Of a stretch of DNA of 13,333 nt, positions 7,098 to 13,333 are shown one piece after another. How positions within the stretch are numbered: the first letter of the stretch is position 1; each line of letters begins with the position of its first letter. The notes under the pieces are model-generated. The model did not search any database. It saw nothing but the letters and a program-made list of their open reading frames with translations, and had not been told where the DNA came from. Both the position numbers and the translations under genes were made by a program. The stretch is from positions 9,852-23,184 of the forward strand of contig PKXI01000290.1 in assembly GCA_003133425.1 (NCBI GenBank). Reading direction: 5' to 3'. This stretch comes from Acidobacteriaceae bacterium (GTDB taxonomy: Bacteria; Acidobacteriota; Terriglobia; Terriglobales; Acidobacteriaceae).

Positions 7098-7945
7098 CGG
7101 TCCCCACTGCTTACGGACTGCCGGACCCAGCCCAACCTGATCCGGTGCCATCCGGTCAAGAACCCGTCCTGGCCTTTCGCAATGTCACCATCGCCTTCGA
7201 CGGACCGCCTGTTCTGGAGGAGATCACGTTTTCCCTGGCGCCTGGAGAGACGCGCATTCTCCTCGGCCCCGCCGGCGTCGGCAAGAGCGTCCTGCTCAAG
7301 CTCTGCGATGGACTGCTCCGCCCCGACCAGGGAAGCATCCAGCTCTTCGGTGAAGAGATAGCCACCATGCCCGAAAGGAATCTCTTCCCTCTTCGCATTC
7401 GGACCGGCATGGTCTTTCAAGAAAGCGCGCTCTTCGATTCCCTCTCCGTCCGCGACAATGTCGCCTACCAACTTATTCAGGAACTCGTTCCCGACGACGA
7501 AATCGATATCCGCGTTCGGGAAGCCCTGGCCTTTGTGGGCCTCGAACAGACATTTTCGCTCTTTCCCTCCAGCCTCTCCGGCGGCATGAAGCGCCGCGTG
7601 GCCATCGCCCGCGCTTTCATTCGCCATCCCGAGCTGCTGCTTTACGATTCGCCCACCGGCGGCCTGGACCCCGTCACCTCCACCACAATCATCGAACTCA
7701 TCGTCAAGGAGCGCGATGTCCACCAGACTCCGTCCATGCTCGTCACTCACCGGCTCCAGGACGCCTTCACACTCTGCTCCCACCGCTTCGACACCGAAGA
7801 GAACCGCATGGTCCCCCTCCCCAAAGGGCAGACTAACCCCAACACCAAGTTCCTCATGCTCGAAGAAGGCCGCCTCATTTTCGACGGCACCCTCCACGAC
7901 CTGGTCAAGTCCGAGGATCCGTTCGTGCGCGAGTTTTTGGAATAG
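7094..7945 (+). CDS. mlaF: MlaF-family lipid ABC transporter ATPase, Walker B Glu replaced by Ser
   Basis: The ATP-binding subunit for the overlapping permease, 283 residues. Walker A is GPAGVGKS (58-65), the Q-loop is Gln109 (VFQES), the signature is LSGGM (161-165) and the H-loop is His219 (VTHR). The Walker B stretch reads LLLYDSPTGGLDP (181-193): Asp185 is kept, but the next residue, normally the catalytic Glu, is Ser186. Compared with typical MlaF there is an extra segment of roughly 25 residues after the H-loop (about 229-253, Pro/Asn/Lys-rich) and about 20 unconserved residues at the N-terminus. The nearest acidic residue to the active site is not obvious from sequence, so hydrolysis may be slow or use another residue. 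The family call is firm; activity is uncertain. Confidence 0.92.
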   Translation: MTVPTAYGLPDPAQPDPVPSGQEPVLAFRNVTIAFDGPPVLEEITFSLAPGETRILLGPAGVGKSVLLKLCDGLLRPDQGSIQLFGEEIATMPERNLFPLRIRTGMVFQESALFDSLSVRDNVAYQLIQELVPDDEIDIRVREALAFVGLEQTFSLFPSSLSGGMKRRVAIARAFIRHPELLLYDSPTGGLDPVTSTTIIELIVKERDVHQTPSMLVTHRLQDAFTLCSHRFDTEENRMVPLPKGQTNPNTKFLMLEEGRLIFDGTLHDLVKSEDPFVREFLE

Positions 7946-7983
7946 GGTGTTCTTTCCGGCCCTGTCCCCGATCTGCTAGCCTT

Positions 7984-8015
7984 ACCTGTTTTGAGTTCCA
8001 AAAGAACGGCAGGTG
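7984..8015 (+). promoter_or_regulatory. Hairpin overlapping the ribosome site of the acyl-CoA dehydrogenase gene
   Basis: In the 74-bp gap between the ATPase and dehydrogenase genes, ACCTG (7984-7988) can pair with CAGGT (8010-8014), and TTTTG (7989-7993) with CAAAA (7999-8003), leaving a one-sided bulge at 8004-8009. The Shine-Dalgarno AGGTG (8011-8015) would be partly hidden in this fold. The stem is short and bulged, so this is only a suggestion. Confidence 0.25.
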
Positions 8016-8019
8016 CATA

Positions 8020-9213
8020 ATGGCTTTCAAATTCCAGAACTTCGACTTTCTCCATCTCGACTCCAGCTTCAACGAAGACGAACTGCTCGTCCGCCGCACC
8101 GCCCGCGACTTCGTCGAAGACAACCTGATTCCCATCATCGAAGATTGCTTCCGCGAGGGCCGCTTTCCGCGCGAGCTCGTTCCCCAGATGGGCGAGATGG
8201 GTTTCTTCGGCGCCACCATCGAGGGCTACGACTGCGCCGGCATGTCGAATGTGGAATACGGCCTGGTGATGCAGGAGCTGGAACGCGGCGACTCCGGCCT
8301 GCGCAGCTTTGTCAGCGTGCAGTCGGCCCTGGTCATGTACCCCATCTACACCTTCGGCTCTGAAGAGCAGAAGAAGACCTGGCTCCCGGCGCTTGCGAGC
8401 GGCAAAAAGCTCGGCTGCTTCGGACTCACCGAACCTGGCTTCGGATCAAATCCGGGAGGCATGACCACCCGCGCCCGCAAGTCCGGCGATGAGTACATTC
8501 TCAACGGCGAAAAAATGTGGATCACCTCCGGCACCATCTCCGATGTGGCAGTGATCTGGGCCAAGCTCGAAGGCGAAGGCGCAGACGGCGGAAATGATTC
8601 TGTCAGAGGCTTCCTCGTCGAGACCGATCGCCCCGGTTTTTCCGCGCAGGAAGTTCACGGCAAGTGGAGCCTCCGCGCCTCCTCGACCAGCGGCCTTTCG
8701 CTTCAGGATGTGCATGTGCCCGCTGTGAACATGCTGCCCGGCGCCAAAGGCTTGAAGGGTCCGCTGATGTGCCTCAACCAGGCGCGCTACGGCATAAGCT
8801 GGGGTGCCATCGGCGCCGCTATGGACTGCTATTCAACCGCGCTGCAATACTCCAAAATTAGAAAACAATTTCACGACCAGCCCATCGCCAGCCACCAGAT
8901 CATTCAGGAAAAATTAGTCTGGATGGCCAGTGAAATTTCCAAGGCCCAGTTGCTCGCGCTCCACGTCGGCCGCCTCAAAGATGCGGGCACCGTAGGCCAC
9001 CAGCACATCTCCATGGCCAAGCGCAACAACGTATGGATGGCTCTCGAATGCGCACGCATGGCTCGCGACATCCTGGGCGCAAACGGAATTACGGAGGACT
9101 ACCCCATCATGCGCCACATGATGAATCTGGAGTCCGTGAAAACCTATGAGGGCACCCACGACATCCACACGCTCATCCTCGGCCAGCACCTCACCGGGAT
9201 TGCGGCATACTGA
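8020..9213 (+). CDS. gcdH: Glutaryl-CoA dehydrogenase-type acyl-CoA dehydrogenase
   Basis: An FAD-dependent acyl-CoA dehydrogenase of 397 residues, full length for the family. It resembles glutaryl-CoA dehydrogenase closely along its whole length. The FAD-binding segment is CFGLTEPGFGSNP (133-145) with MWITSG (166-171) after it. The catalytic base is Glu377 in TYEGTHDIH. Glu88, Arg95 and Ser96 in ELERGDSGLRS match the human glutaryl-CoA contacts Glu87, Arg94 and Ser95 as I recall them, which favours a dicarboxylic acyl-CoA substrate. It would feed lysine, tryptophan or aromatic breakdown toward crotonyl-CoA and pass electrons to ETF. Whether it also decarboxylates cannot be told from sequence. 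The start is supported by AGGTG at 8011-8015. It lies 74 bp after the transporter genes and shows no functional link to them. Confidence 0.93.
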   Translation: MAFKFQNFDFLHLDSSFNEDELLVRRTARDFVEDNLIPIIEDCFREGRFPRELVPQMGEMGFFGATIEGYDCAGMSNVEYGLVMQELERGDSGLRSFVSVQSALVMYPIYTFGSEEQKKTWLPALASGKKLGCFGLTEPGFGSNPGGMTTRARKSGDEYILNGEKMWITSGTISDVAVIWAKLEGEGADGGNDSVRGFLVETDRPGFSAQEVHGKWSLRASSTSGLSLQDVHVPAVNMLPGAKGLKGPLMCLNQARYGISWGAIGAAMDCYSTALQYSKIRKQFHDQPIASHQIIQEKLVWMASEISKAQLLALHVGRLKDAGTVGHQHISMAKRNNVWMALECARMARDILGANGITEDYPIMRHMMNLESVKTYEGTHDIHTLILGQHLTGIAAY

Positions 9214-9332
9214 TCAAGAGACTTTAAATCAGCGGCTTACATCTCTTCTGCAGTGGGGCGTACTGGTGCGCGACAGAGCAGATGTACCTGAGCGTAGGGG
9301 TTCCATGACCTGTGGAAATCTTGTGAGAAACG

Positions 9333-9382
9333 ATTTTTTGTTCGGCATTTTTTCAGCACTTTTCAGCATTTTTTCAGCAAAA
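9333..9382. repeat. Iterated 10-11-bp A/T-tract repeat (possible bent DNA)
   Basis: Units ATTTTTTCAGC (9347-9357), ACTTTTCAGC (9358-9367) and ATTTTTTCAGC (9368-9378) follow a degenerate first unit (9333-9346) and are followed by AAAA (9379-9382). The T-tracts are spaced about one helical turn apart, the pattern known to curve DNA. It is a sharp low-GC island in otherwise GC-rich sequence. Confidence 0.65.
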
Positions 9383-9855
9383 TCTCGCGCCATACTTCGA
9401 CTACGGCCAACATGCTCGGAATGAATCCATGACACAGTGAATACAATCGTCTCGTGAAATGACCAGATCCCAATCCTGTGCCCGAGTCGATGGGCAGCGT
9501 GTCCAATGGAAACAGTGAGGGTCAACCCATCCAGAGACCCGGCGACGCGCAGTCGGTCATTGTGGCTCCATCCTGGTATGGTTCTGCGGTGTTTGAATCC
9601 CGTCACGGCTGGTGGAGAATCCCTGCTATCGATACGCTGGCCGTCGCTCACGAATCGCTGGTGGGAACCATCCGGGGCTGGCCGTCACTGCACAGTATGC
9701 ACCGAGGGGGCAAAAGATCCATTACGCGGATGTCGATCGAAGACTCTGGTACGGTACCGGCCGAGTCGCAGGTTGGCATCTTCTTGACCCCCTACCCCCC
9801 TACGGTGTGCGCGGTGACACTGCAAGGTGGTCCCTGCCCTTGATACCTTCGTGGA

Positions 9856-10092
9856 ATGACGCGCCAGGCTCGATTCAATGGGAAAGTCTACAAGCCGATC
9901 AAGTTCGGTGAAGGCTTGCAACCGGATACGGCGGAATGGAAGATGCTCCAGGATCAGGAGAGGGCAGCCGAACGCAGAGCTGAACGCGAGTGGAGAAATC
10001 GAAAGCCTCAGCCGGAACGCGAACCAAGACTTCCTGAGCCTGTTCTGGGCATCCACTGCTCTACCCGTGACGAGTCATCATTCATTGGATAG
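9856..10092 (+). CDS. Doubtful small ORF, charged hypothetical protein
   Basis: A 78-codon frame rich in Arg, Glu and Lys, with a helix-like middle (WKMLQDQERAAERRAEREWR, about 28-47) and a Pro/Glu-rich tail. The composition looks more protein-like than the other frames in this gene-poor stretch. The ribosome site is poor, no known family is recognised, and the same frame is open upstream of the preceding stop (9841-9843). It may be the remnant of a longer gene or a chance frame. Confidence 0.2.
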   Translation: MTRQARFNGKVYKPIKFGEGLQPDTAEWKMLQDQERAAERRAEREWRNRKPQPEREPRLPEPVLGIHCSTRDESSFIG

Positions 10093-10483
10093 CCTCGATC
10101 AGACGGCACTGAGACCAACGAGGTCTCCACGGCTGGTTGCAAGGGCTGGGCGCAGCCGTTGGACTCCACGTTCGGCACTCCGAGCGCGACACCAGAGCCG
10201 AGGTGGGCTGGACGGCCAGGGGCGGGTATCCGCGAAGTCACTAAGCATTGAGCAAGACAGAACAGACAATGTTTTGGATCTAGTCGACTATAGGCAAGAC
10301 ACTTGTGAATTGGGCCTGTAGTGCCCGAAGCATGTGCCGAAAGTTGCGGCCTTTCTCGAGGGAAGCAACTCGGAGCCTGATTTCCAGGTCAGACTGTGCG
10401 GAACGCCGTTTTCTCCTTGAAGGAATTACCTTGGCCTTTTGGGTTGACCACCGCAATCCAGATTGCGCTTGCGGGATACATCG

Positions 10484-10492
10484 AAGGAGGTT
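10484..10492 (+). promoter_or_regulatory. Ribosome binding site that sets the Crp/Fnr start
   Basis: AAGGAGGTT lies 2-4 nt before GTG at 10495. It marks 10495 as the start rather than the in-frame GTG at 10396, whose extra 33 residues have no family counterpart. Confidence 0.7.
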
Positions 10493-10494
10493 CC

Positions 10495-11211
10495 GTGCTG
10501 ACGACCAATAAAAGCAACTCCGTATTCGACCCTGCCGTTTTCCTCTCCCACGCCGGTCGTGGCCGACGAATCGTCGAATTGAAGGAGAAGGAGAAACTCT
10601 TCACCCAGGGGGACCCGGCAGACTCCGTCTTTTATCTTCAACAAGGGCGGGTAAAGCTAACCGTGGTTTCGCACAGCGGCAAAGAGACCACCATCACGCT
10701 GCTCTCTTCCGGTGACTTTGTTGGCGAGTCGGCGGTGGCCTCCGTGCCTGGGCTGCGTTTGTCCACGGCCACCGCCCTCAACAACTGCACAACGCTCAAG
10801 ATTACGAGGGAGGAGATGATCCATGTCATGCACCAGAAGCATGAGTTCTCCGACCTGTTCCTGAAGTTCCTGCTGGAGCGCAGCTTGCGCTCCCAGGCCG
10901 ACCTGTTGGACCAGCTCTTCAATTCCAGCGAAAAGCGGCTGGCGAGGATTCTGCTGTTGATGGCGGAGTTTGGAAAGCCAGGAGAGCCGGAGAAATTCAT
11001 TCCTCCCATTACGCAAGAGACCCTCTCCGAACTGATCGGCACTACACGGTCCCGTGTCAGCCTGTTCATGAATCGCTTTCGCGCACTCGGCCTCATCGAC
11101 TACAACAACAACGGTCGCATCCAGGTGCACAAGTCGCTGCTCAATGCGGTCCTGCTCGATCAGTTGCCCGAACACAACGCGGAGCAACCACAGCTTCCTT
11201 CTGTTGCATGA
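10495..11211 (+). CDS. Crp/Fnr-family transcriptional regulator
   Basis: From the GTG at 10495 the protein has 238 residues, the normal size for the family. The cyclic-nucleotide-binding-like beta barrel covers about 20-105 (FTQGDPADSVFYLQQGRVKL at 36-55; GDFVGESA at 73-80). A long dimerisation helix (about 108-143) leads to FNSSEKRLARILLL (142-155). The winged HTH has TQETLSELIGTTRSRVS (173-189) as its DNA-reading part, and the wing is near 200-212. The cAMP-pocket signature of E. coli CRP is not evident and there is a single Cys (98), so it is neither a CRP nor a 4Fe-4S FNR; the ligand is unknown. It stands alone between two gene-poor stretches, so its targets cannot be guessed from neighbours. 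Confidence 0.92.
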   Translation: MLTTNKSNSVFDPAVFLSHAGRGRRIVELKEKEKLFTQGDPADSVFYLQQGRVKLTVVSHSGKETTITLLSSGDFVGESAVASVPGLRLSTATALNNCTTLKITREEMIHVMHQKHEFSDLFLKFLLERSLRSQADLLDQLFNSSEKRLARILLLMAEFGKPGEPEKFIPPITQETLSELIGTTRSRVSLFMNRFRALGLIDYNNNGRIQVHKSLLNAVLLDQLPEHNAEQPQLPSVA

Positions 11212-11295
11212 GGCTCTCTTGATCGGACGAAGTGTCACTGCTGGGTGTGAGCGGAATTAGACAGCAGGGTCATTCGCCGGACAGCTCTTAGTGGT

Positions 11296-11392
11296 CGCCA
11301 ACGGCTGAGGCCAACGGCTGCATCCAGTATTGAGGGCTGGCTGGTGCGGGTGCTGGCGCACGAGGATGATGGCAGGGTTTGGAACAGCTCGT
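11296..11392. repeat. Degenerate direct repeat, copy A
   Basis: It begins CGCCAACGGCTGAGG and aligns over about 90 bp with 11651-11742, with gaps and substitutions. Shared blocks include CGCCAACGGCTGA, CGGCTGCATCCA and CTGGTGC. Copy A also contains an internal tandem CCAACGGCTG (11298-11307 and 11311-11320). Confidence 0.6.
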
Positions 11393-11614
11393 GCGGCTTT
11401 ACTGCATACACACCGTCTCCAAGGCTGTCCGATGACATCATCGACTTCGTTCGTTTCTAAGGGGTCGATGAACATTCGGTAGGTACCCCATAGAAAAGTG
11501 CCACCGAGGGCACCAGCATGGCGCAGGTCCTCACGATGCCAATTCTTACGCACCCACATGAATGAGGTCGGTGGGAGCAGTGCGGTTCCTCCACCCATCC
11601 ACCTCAGATGATCT

Positions 11615-11650
11615 CTCTGCCACGATGAGACCTGCATACTATGCACACAG
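11615..11650. repeat. Second direct repeat, copy 1
   Basis: It contains TCTGCCACGATGA followed by a CTGCATACTATGCACA stretch, and resembles 11769-11806, where the same blocks recur with substitutions. It directly precedes copy B of the larger repeat. Confidence 0.55.
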
Positions 11651-11742
11651 CGCCAACGGCTGATGTCACCGGCTGCATCCATCATCTAGGCGTGACTGGT
11701 GCAGGCGTTCCAAGCTGATGACAAGGTTGCGAACAACAGGTG
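11651..11742. repeat. Degenerate direct repeat, copy B
   Basis: Partner of 11296-11392, offset by about 355 bp and in the same orientation. It has diverged by substitutions and a small deletion. On the minus strand it carries a TGA where copy A reads TGG. Confidence 0.6.
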
Positions 11743-11768
11743 TCTCCATCTCATCGAAGATGCAGAGT

Positions 11769-11806
11769 TGTCTGCCACGATGAAAACTGCACACTCTGCA
11801 CATCTC
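11769..11806. repeat. Second direct repeat, copy 2
   Basis: TCTGCCACGATGA and CTGCACACTCTGCACA match 11615-11650. The order of A, copy 1, B and copy 2 suggests a composite unit (A-type then this type) present twice, with about 200 bp more between the parts in the first unit. Confidence 0.55.
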
Positions 11807-12046
11807 AGTAGGACGAGCTGCTGTGTCGCAGGCTGGGGGAACTCTCACACATGTACCCAGCTCGTGTATTCGACGTTGTTCTCTGGATCATCGGGTCAAC
11901 TCACGCTAGGGGAAGCGATCTGCCCCTTGCCCCACGAGTGCAGAACTCGCTATAAGCGAATCACGTGCCGGAGCCGGGACGGAAAGAGCGTGACTACGTC
12001 ACAATCTGCCTTCCCTGCGATTATGAGATTCTGAAACATTAAAAAA

Positions 12047-12070
12047 GAGCCTCTTCAGCAGAATCTGTGG
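12047..12070. repeat. Candidate left terminal inverted repeat of the ISL3 element
   Basis: The sequence from 12047 to about 12070 lies at the boundary between repeat-rich DNA and the transposase gene, and contains the transposase stop codon (12055-12057). ISL3 elements usually have imperfect terminal repeats of about 15-39 bp. The right-hand partner is not in the window. Confidence 0.4.
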
Positions 12071-13333
12071 GTGGTTTCCGGTTCCGGCAGTCTTCCAAGT
12101 GTGTGATACAGGGCCATTTCCATTGCTTTGAAGGTGCGAAATCCATAGGAACGTCTAGTTACCACACGAATCTTATTGTTGAGACCCTCGACGGCGGCGC
12201 TGGAAAGCTCTCCTTTGGCGCGAAACCAGTTCATCAAAAGTCCTTCATGGTTCTGCAGCATGCGAGCAACTTTCTGCATGGGTTCCAGGCGGCTGCGCAG
12301 AGCGCGGTCGCACCAGGCATCCAGAAAGCCCGCGGCCCAGAGGGGTGACTTGTACTTCCAGAAGTGCAGGAATGCTTCCTTCAACTCCCAGGCCCTGGCC
12401 GTGTCCAGCTTGCTGGCGATCAGCGCGTTGAGCTTCTTGCGAGCTTTTCCGCGCACCCGGCTTCCCTTGCGCAACAGCGACCAGCGCATGTTCTTGAGTT
12501 GCTTGGCTTCGTCTTTGCTCTTGGCTTTCAGGCGGGTTCCCTCCGCCCGGCGCACCTGATCCACGGCCTGGTTCATGTGCTGGGTGATATGGAAGCGATC
12601 GAGCACATGCAGCGCCTGTCCCGCTTCGGCGGCAAGAACGTTGAGATAGGGCTTCCACATATCGCTGCAGACGAAGCGCATCCCGTGGACCACCGCCGGC
12701 CCTAGCGTCTTCAAACCCTGTCGGAGTGTTTTCTCCGTGCGCCGCTTGCCGATCCACAGCAGCCGCCGGCAGCCAGCGTCGATCTGGTAGATCACGGTCA
12801 GGAAGTTGTCGGCCTTCATGCCGTGTCCCCAGTGAATTTCGTCCACGCCGATCGCTTCGATCTCCTGTAACACGCGATTCGCCAAGCCATACTCCACAAA
12901 CCACTCGACGGAGCGATAGACCGCTTCCCAACTGGTCTGAAAGACCTGCGCCGTCTCCCGCCAACTCAGCCGTCGCGCCCAACGGGCGAGAAATCCCATC
13001 ATGGCCACGGTCACCGGCCGCTTGCCGTCGCTCCATGGAATATGTTCCACCACCACGCCGTGCTCGGCGCATTCGACCCTCCGTGGCGCGTAGCGAAACC
13101 AGGTCGGTATCCCCCACAGCGGCACAAATAGCCAGCGCCGCTCGGGTAAACGGTCATATCCAGGAGCTGGACGCTGGCACTCGGAGCAGCGCCCACGGAT
13201 GCCGCCATGCGGCACAACAGTGATCTCGATCCGCTCGGCATGGCTCTGGCTGTCGAGGCAGAGGCGCACGTCCTGATAAACAAAGCCGACAAAGGCTTGT
13301 ATTCGATTCAATAGGGTCTTAATCTGAAGCTTA
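12055..13333 (-). CDS. ISL3-family transposase, N-terminus cut by the window edge
   Basis: A DDE transposase that catalyses movement of the element. Counting from the TTG at 13311 there are 418 residues, but the frame stays open to the edge and the extra codons read KLQIKTL before LNRIQAF. This matches the 'LLNRI' beginning typical of the family, so the true start is just outside. A zinc-binding N-terminus has CSEC (42-45) and CAEH (81-84). The HTH-like region (about 100-140) contains LSWRETAQVFQTSWEAVYRS (115-134). The catalytic triad is probably Asp157 (GVDEIHWG), Asp217 (CSDMWKPY) and Glu375 (VEGLNNKIR). LHVLDRFHI (234-242) is also typical. No frameshift or internal stop is seen, so the enzyme may be active. 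Confidence 0.94.
   Translation of the reverse strand, partial: KLQIKTLLNRIQAFVGFVYQDVRLCLDSQSHAERIEITVVPHGGIRGRCSECQRPAPGYDRLPERRWLFVPLWGIPTWFRYAPRRVECAEHGVVVEHIPWSDGKRPVTVAMMGFLARWARRLSWRETAQVFQTSWEAVYRSVEWFVEYGLANRVLQEIEAIGVDEIHWGHGMKADNFLTVIYQIDAGCRRLLWIGKRRTEKTLRQGLKTLGPAVVHGMRFVCSDMWKPYLNVLAAEAGQALHVLDRFHITQHMNQAVDQVRRAEGTRLKAKSKDEAKQLKNMRWSLLRKGSRVRGKARKKLNALIASKLDTARAWELKEAFLHFWKYKSPLWAAGFLDAWCDRALRSRLEPMQKVARMLQNHEGLLMNWFRAKGELSSAAVEGLNNKIRVVTRRSYGFRTFKAMEMALYHTLGRLPEPETTHRFC

Larger units (their letters stand above)
9214..10483. other. Gene-poor region downstream of gcdH
   Basis: About 1.27 kb between the dehydrogenase and the Crp-type regulator gene. Open frames are short, overlap on both strands, lack good ribosome sites and show no family I recognise. 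Two consecutive same-frame stretches (9478-9843 and 9856-10092) are separated only by a stop. Contents that can be described are phased A/T tracts (9333-9382), inverted repeat GAGACC/GGTCTC (10111-10127) and inverted repeat ACGGCTG/CAGCCGT (10129-10159). Base composition is visibly less GC-rich than the genes to the left. It may be decayed or laterally acquired DNA. Confidence 0.5.
11212..12046. other. Gene-poor region with degenerate repeats, probably a decayed gene
   Basis: About 0.84 kb between the regulator gene and the insertion sequence. It contains two pairs of imperfect direct repeats (listed separately). On the minus strand the main repeat encodes related peptides in two frames: NLVISLERLHQSRLDDGCSR and a version ending NTGCSR. 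One copy stops right after GCSR (TGA) where the other reads on, which suggests a once-coding sequence that was duplicated and broken. Minus-strand open stretches here (11257-11685, 11666-11848) match no family I know. Confidence 0.45.
12047..13333 (-). mobile_element. ISL3-family insertion sequence, right part beyond the window
   Basis: An insertion sequence identified by its ISL3-type transposase, which fills it. The left end is placed near 12047, just after a run of six A, at the candidate terminal repeat GAGCCTCTTCAGCAGAATCT (12047-12066). The other end and any target duplication lie past 13333, so the exact boundary and inverted repeat match cannot be verified. Confidence 0.8.

Noticed and set aside
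9216..9247. AAGAGA/TCTCTT inverted repeat after gcdH as a terminator
   Set aside because: The stem is only 6 bp with a 20-nt loop and no T-tract follows, so it does not meet even loose terminator criteria.
9570..9610. GTTTGAATCCC resembling a tRNA T-loop
   Set aside because: The flanking bases do not form a proper T-stem, and no acceptor or anticodon arms can be folded around it.
10396..10494. A 33-residue N-terminal extension of the Crp/Fnr protein from GTG at 10396
   Set aside because: It has no family counterpart and no good ribosome site, whereas AAGGAGGTT sits just before GTG 10495 and gives a normal-length protein.
12245..13117. A 290-codon minus-strand frame within the transposase gene
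   Set aside because: It is a frame-shifted reading of the intact ISL3 transposase, with Gly/Arg/Ala-rich low-complexity sequence and no family features.

Overview
The window reads as chromosomal DNA of a GC-rich, free-living Gram-negative bacterium. An acidobacterium (Terriglobia-like) is my best guess, from the protein styles: a membrane-tethered OtsA of the 'PSGLV' type, an NtrC-type regulator with GAFTSA, an Mla ATPase with 'DSPTGG', and an FNSSEKRLARILLL-type Crp/Fnr protein. This assignment is inference from remembered family features, not from a search.

Layout. Positions 1-2866 (+) carry a two-component pair: a GAF-PAS-HisKA-HATPase histidine kinase cut by the left edge, overlapping by 8 bp a sigma54-type response regulator. 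Positions 2879-6036 (-) hold a trehalose operon transcribed toward that pair: otsA, unusually fused to a two-TM/HAMP sensory module, then otsB. The two units converge with a 12-bp gap. A 278-bp divergent control region (6037-6314) with hairpins and repeats separates otsA from a + strand unit of Mla-type lipid ABC permease and ATPase (6315-7945, ATGA overlap), followed by a glutaryl-CoA dehydrogenase-type acyl-CoA dehydrogenase (8020-9213).

From 9214 the character changes. There is about 1.3 kb with no convincing gene, but with phased A/T tracts and small inverted repeats. Then comes a lone Crp/Fnr-family regulator (GTG start at 10495, strong Shine-Dalgarno), then about 0.84 kb of degenerate direct repeats that look like a decayed gene. 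Last is an ISL3-family insertion sequence with its left end near 12047, whose transposase gene runs off the right edge.

How the parts may work together. OtsA and OtsB make trehalose from UDP-glucose and glucose-6-phosphate. The OtsA N-terminus suggests envelope sensing coupled directly to osmolyte synthesis. MlaEF would move lipids at the inner membrane, but no MlaD/MlaB/MlaC gene is present here. The kinase/regulator pair has no target that can be identified from sequence. The right third looks like accessory DNA shaped by transposition and decay.
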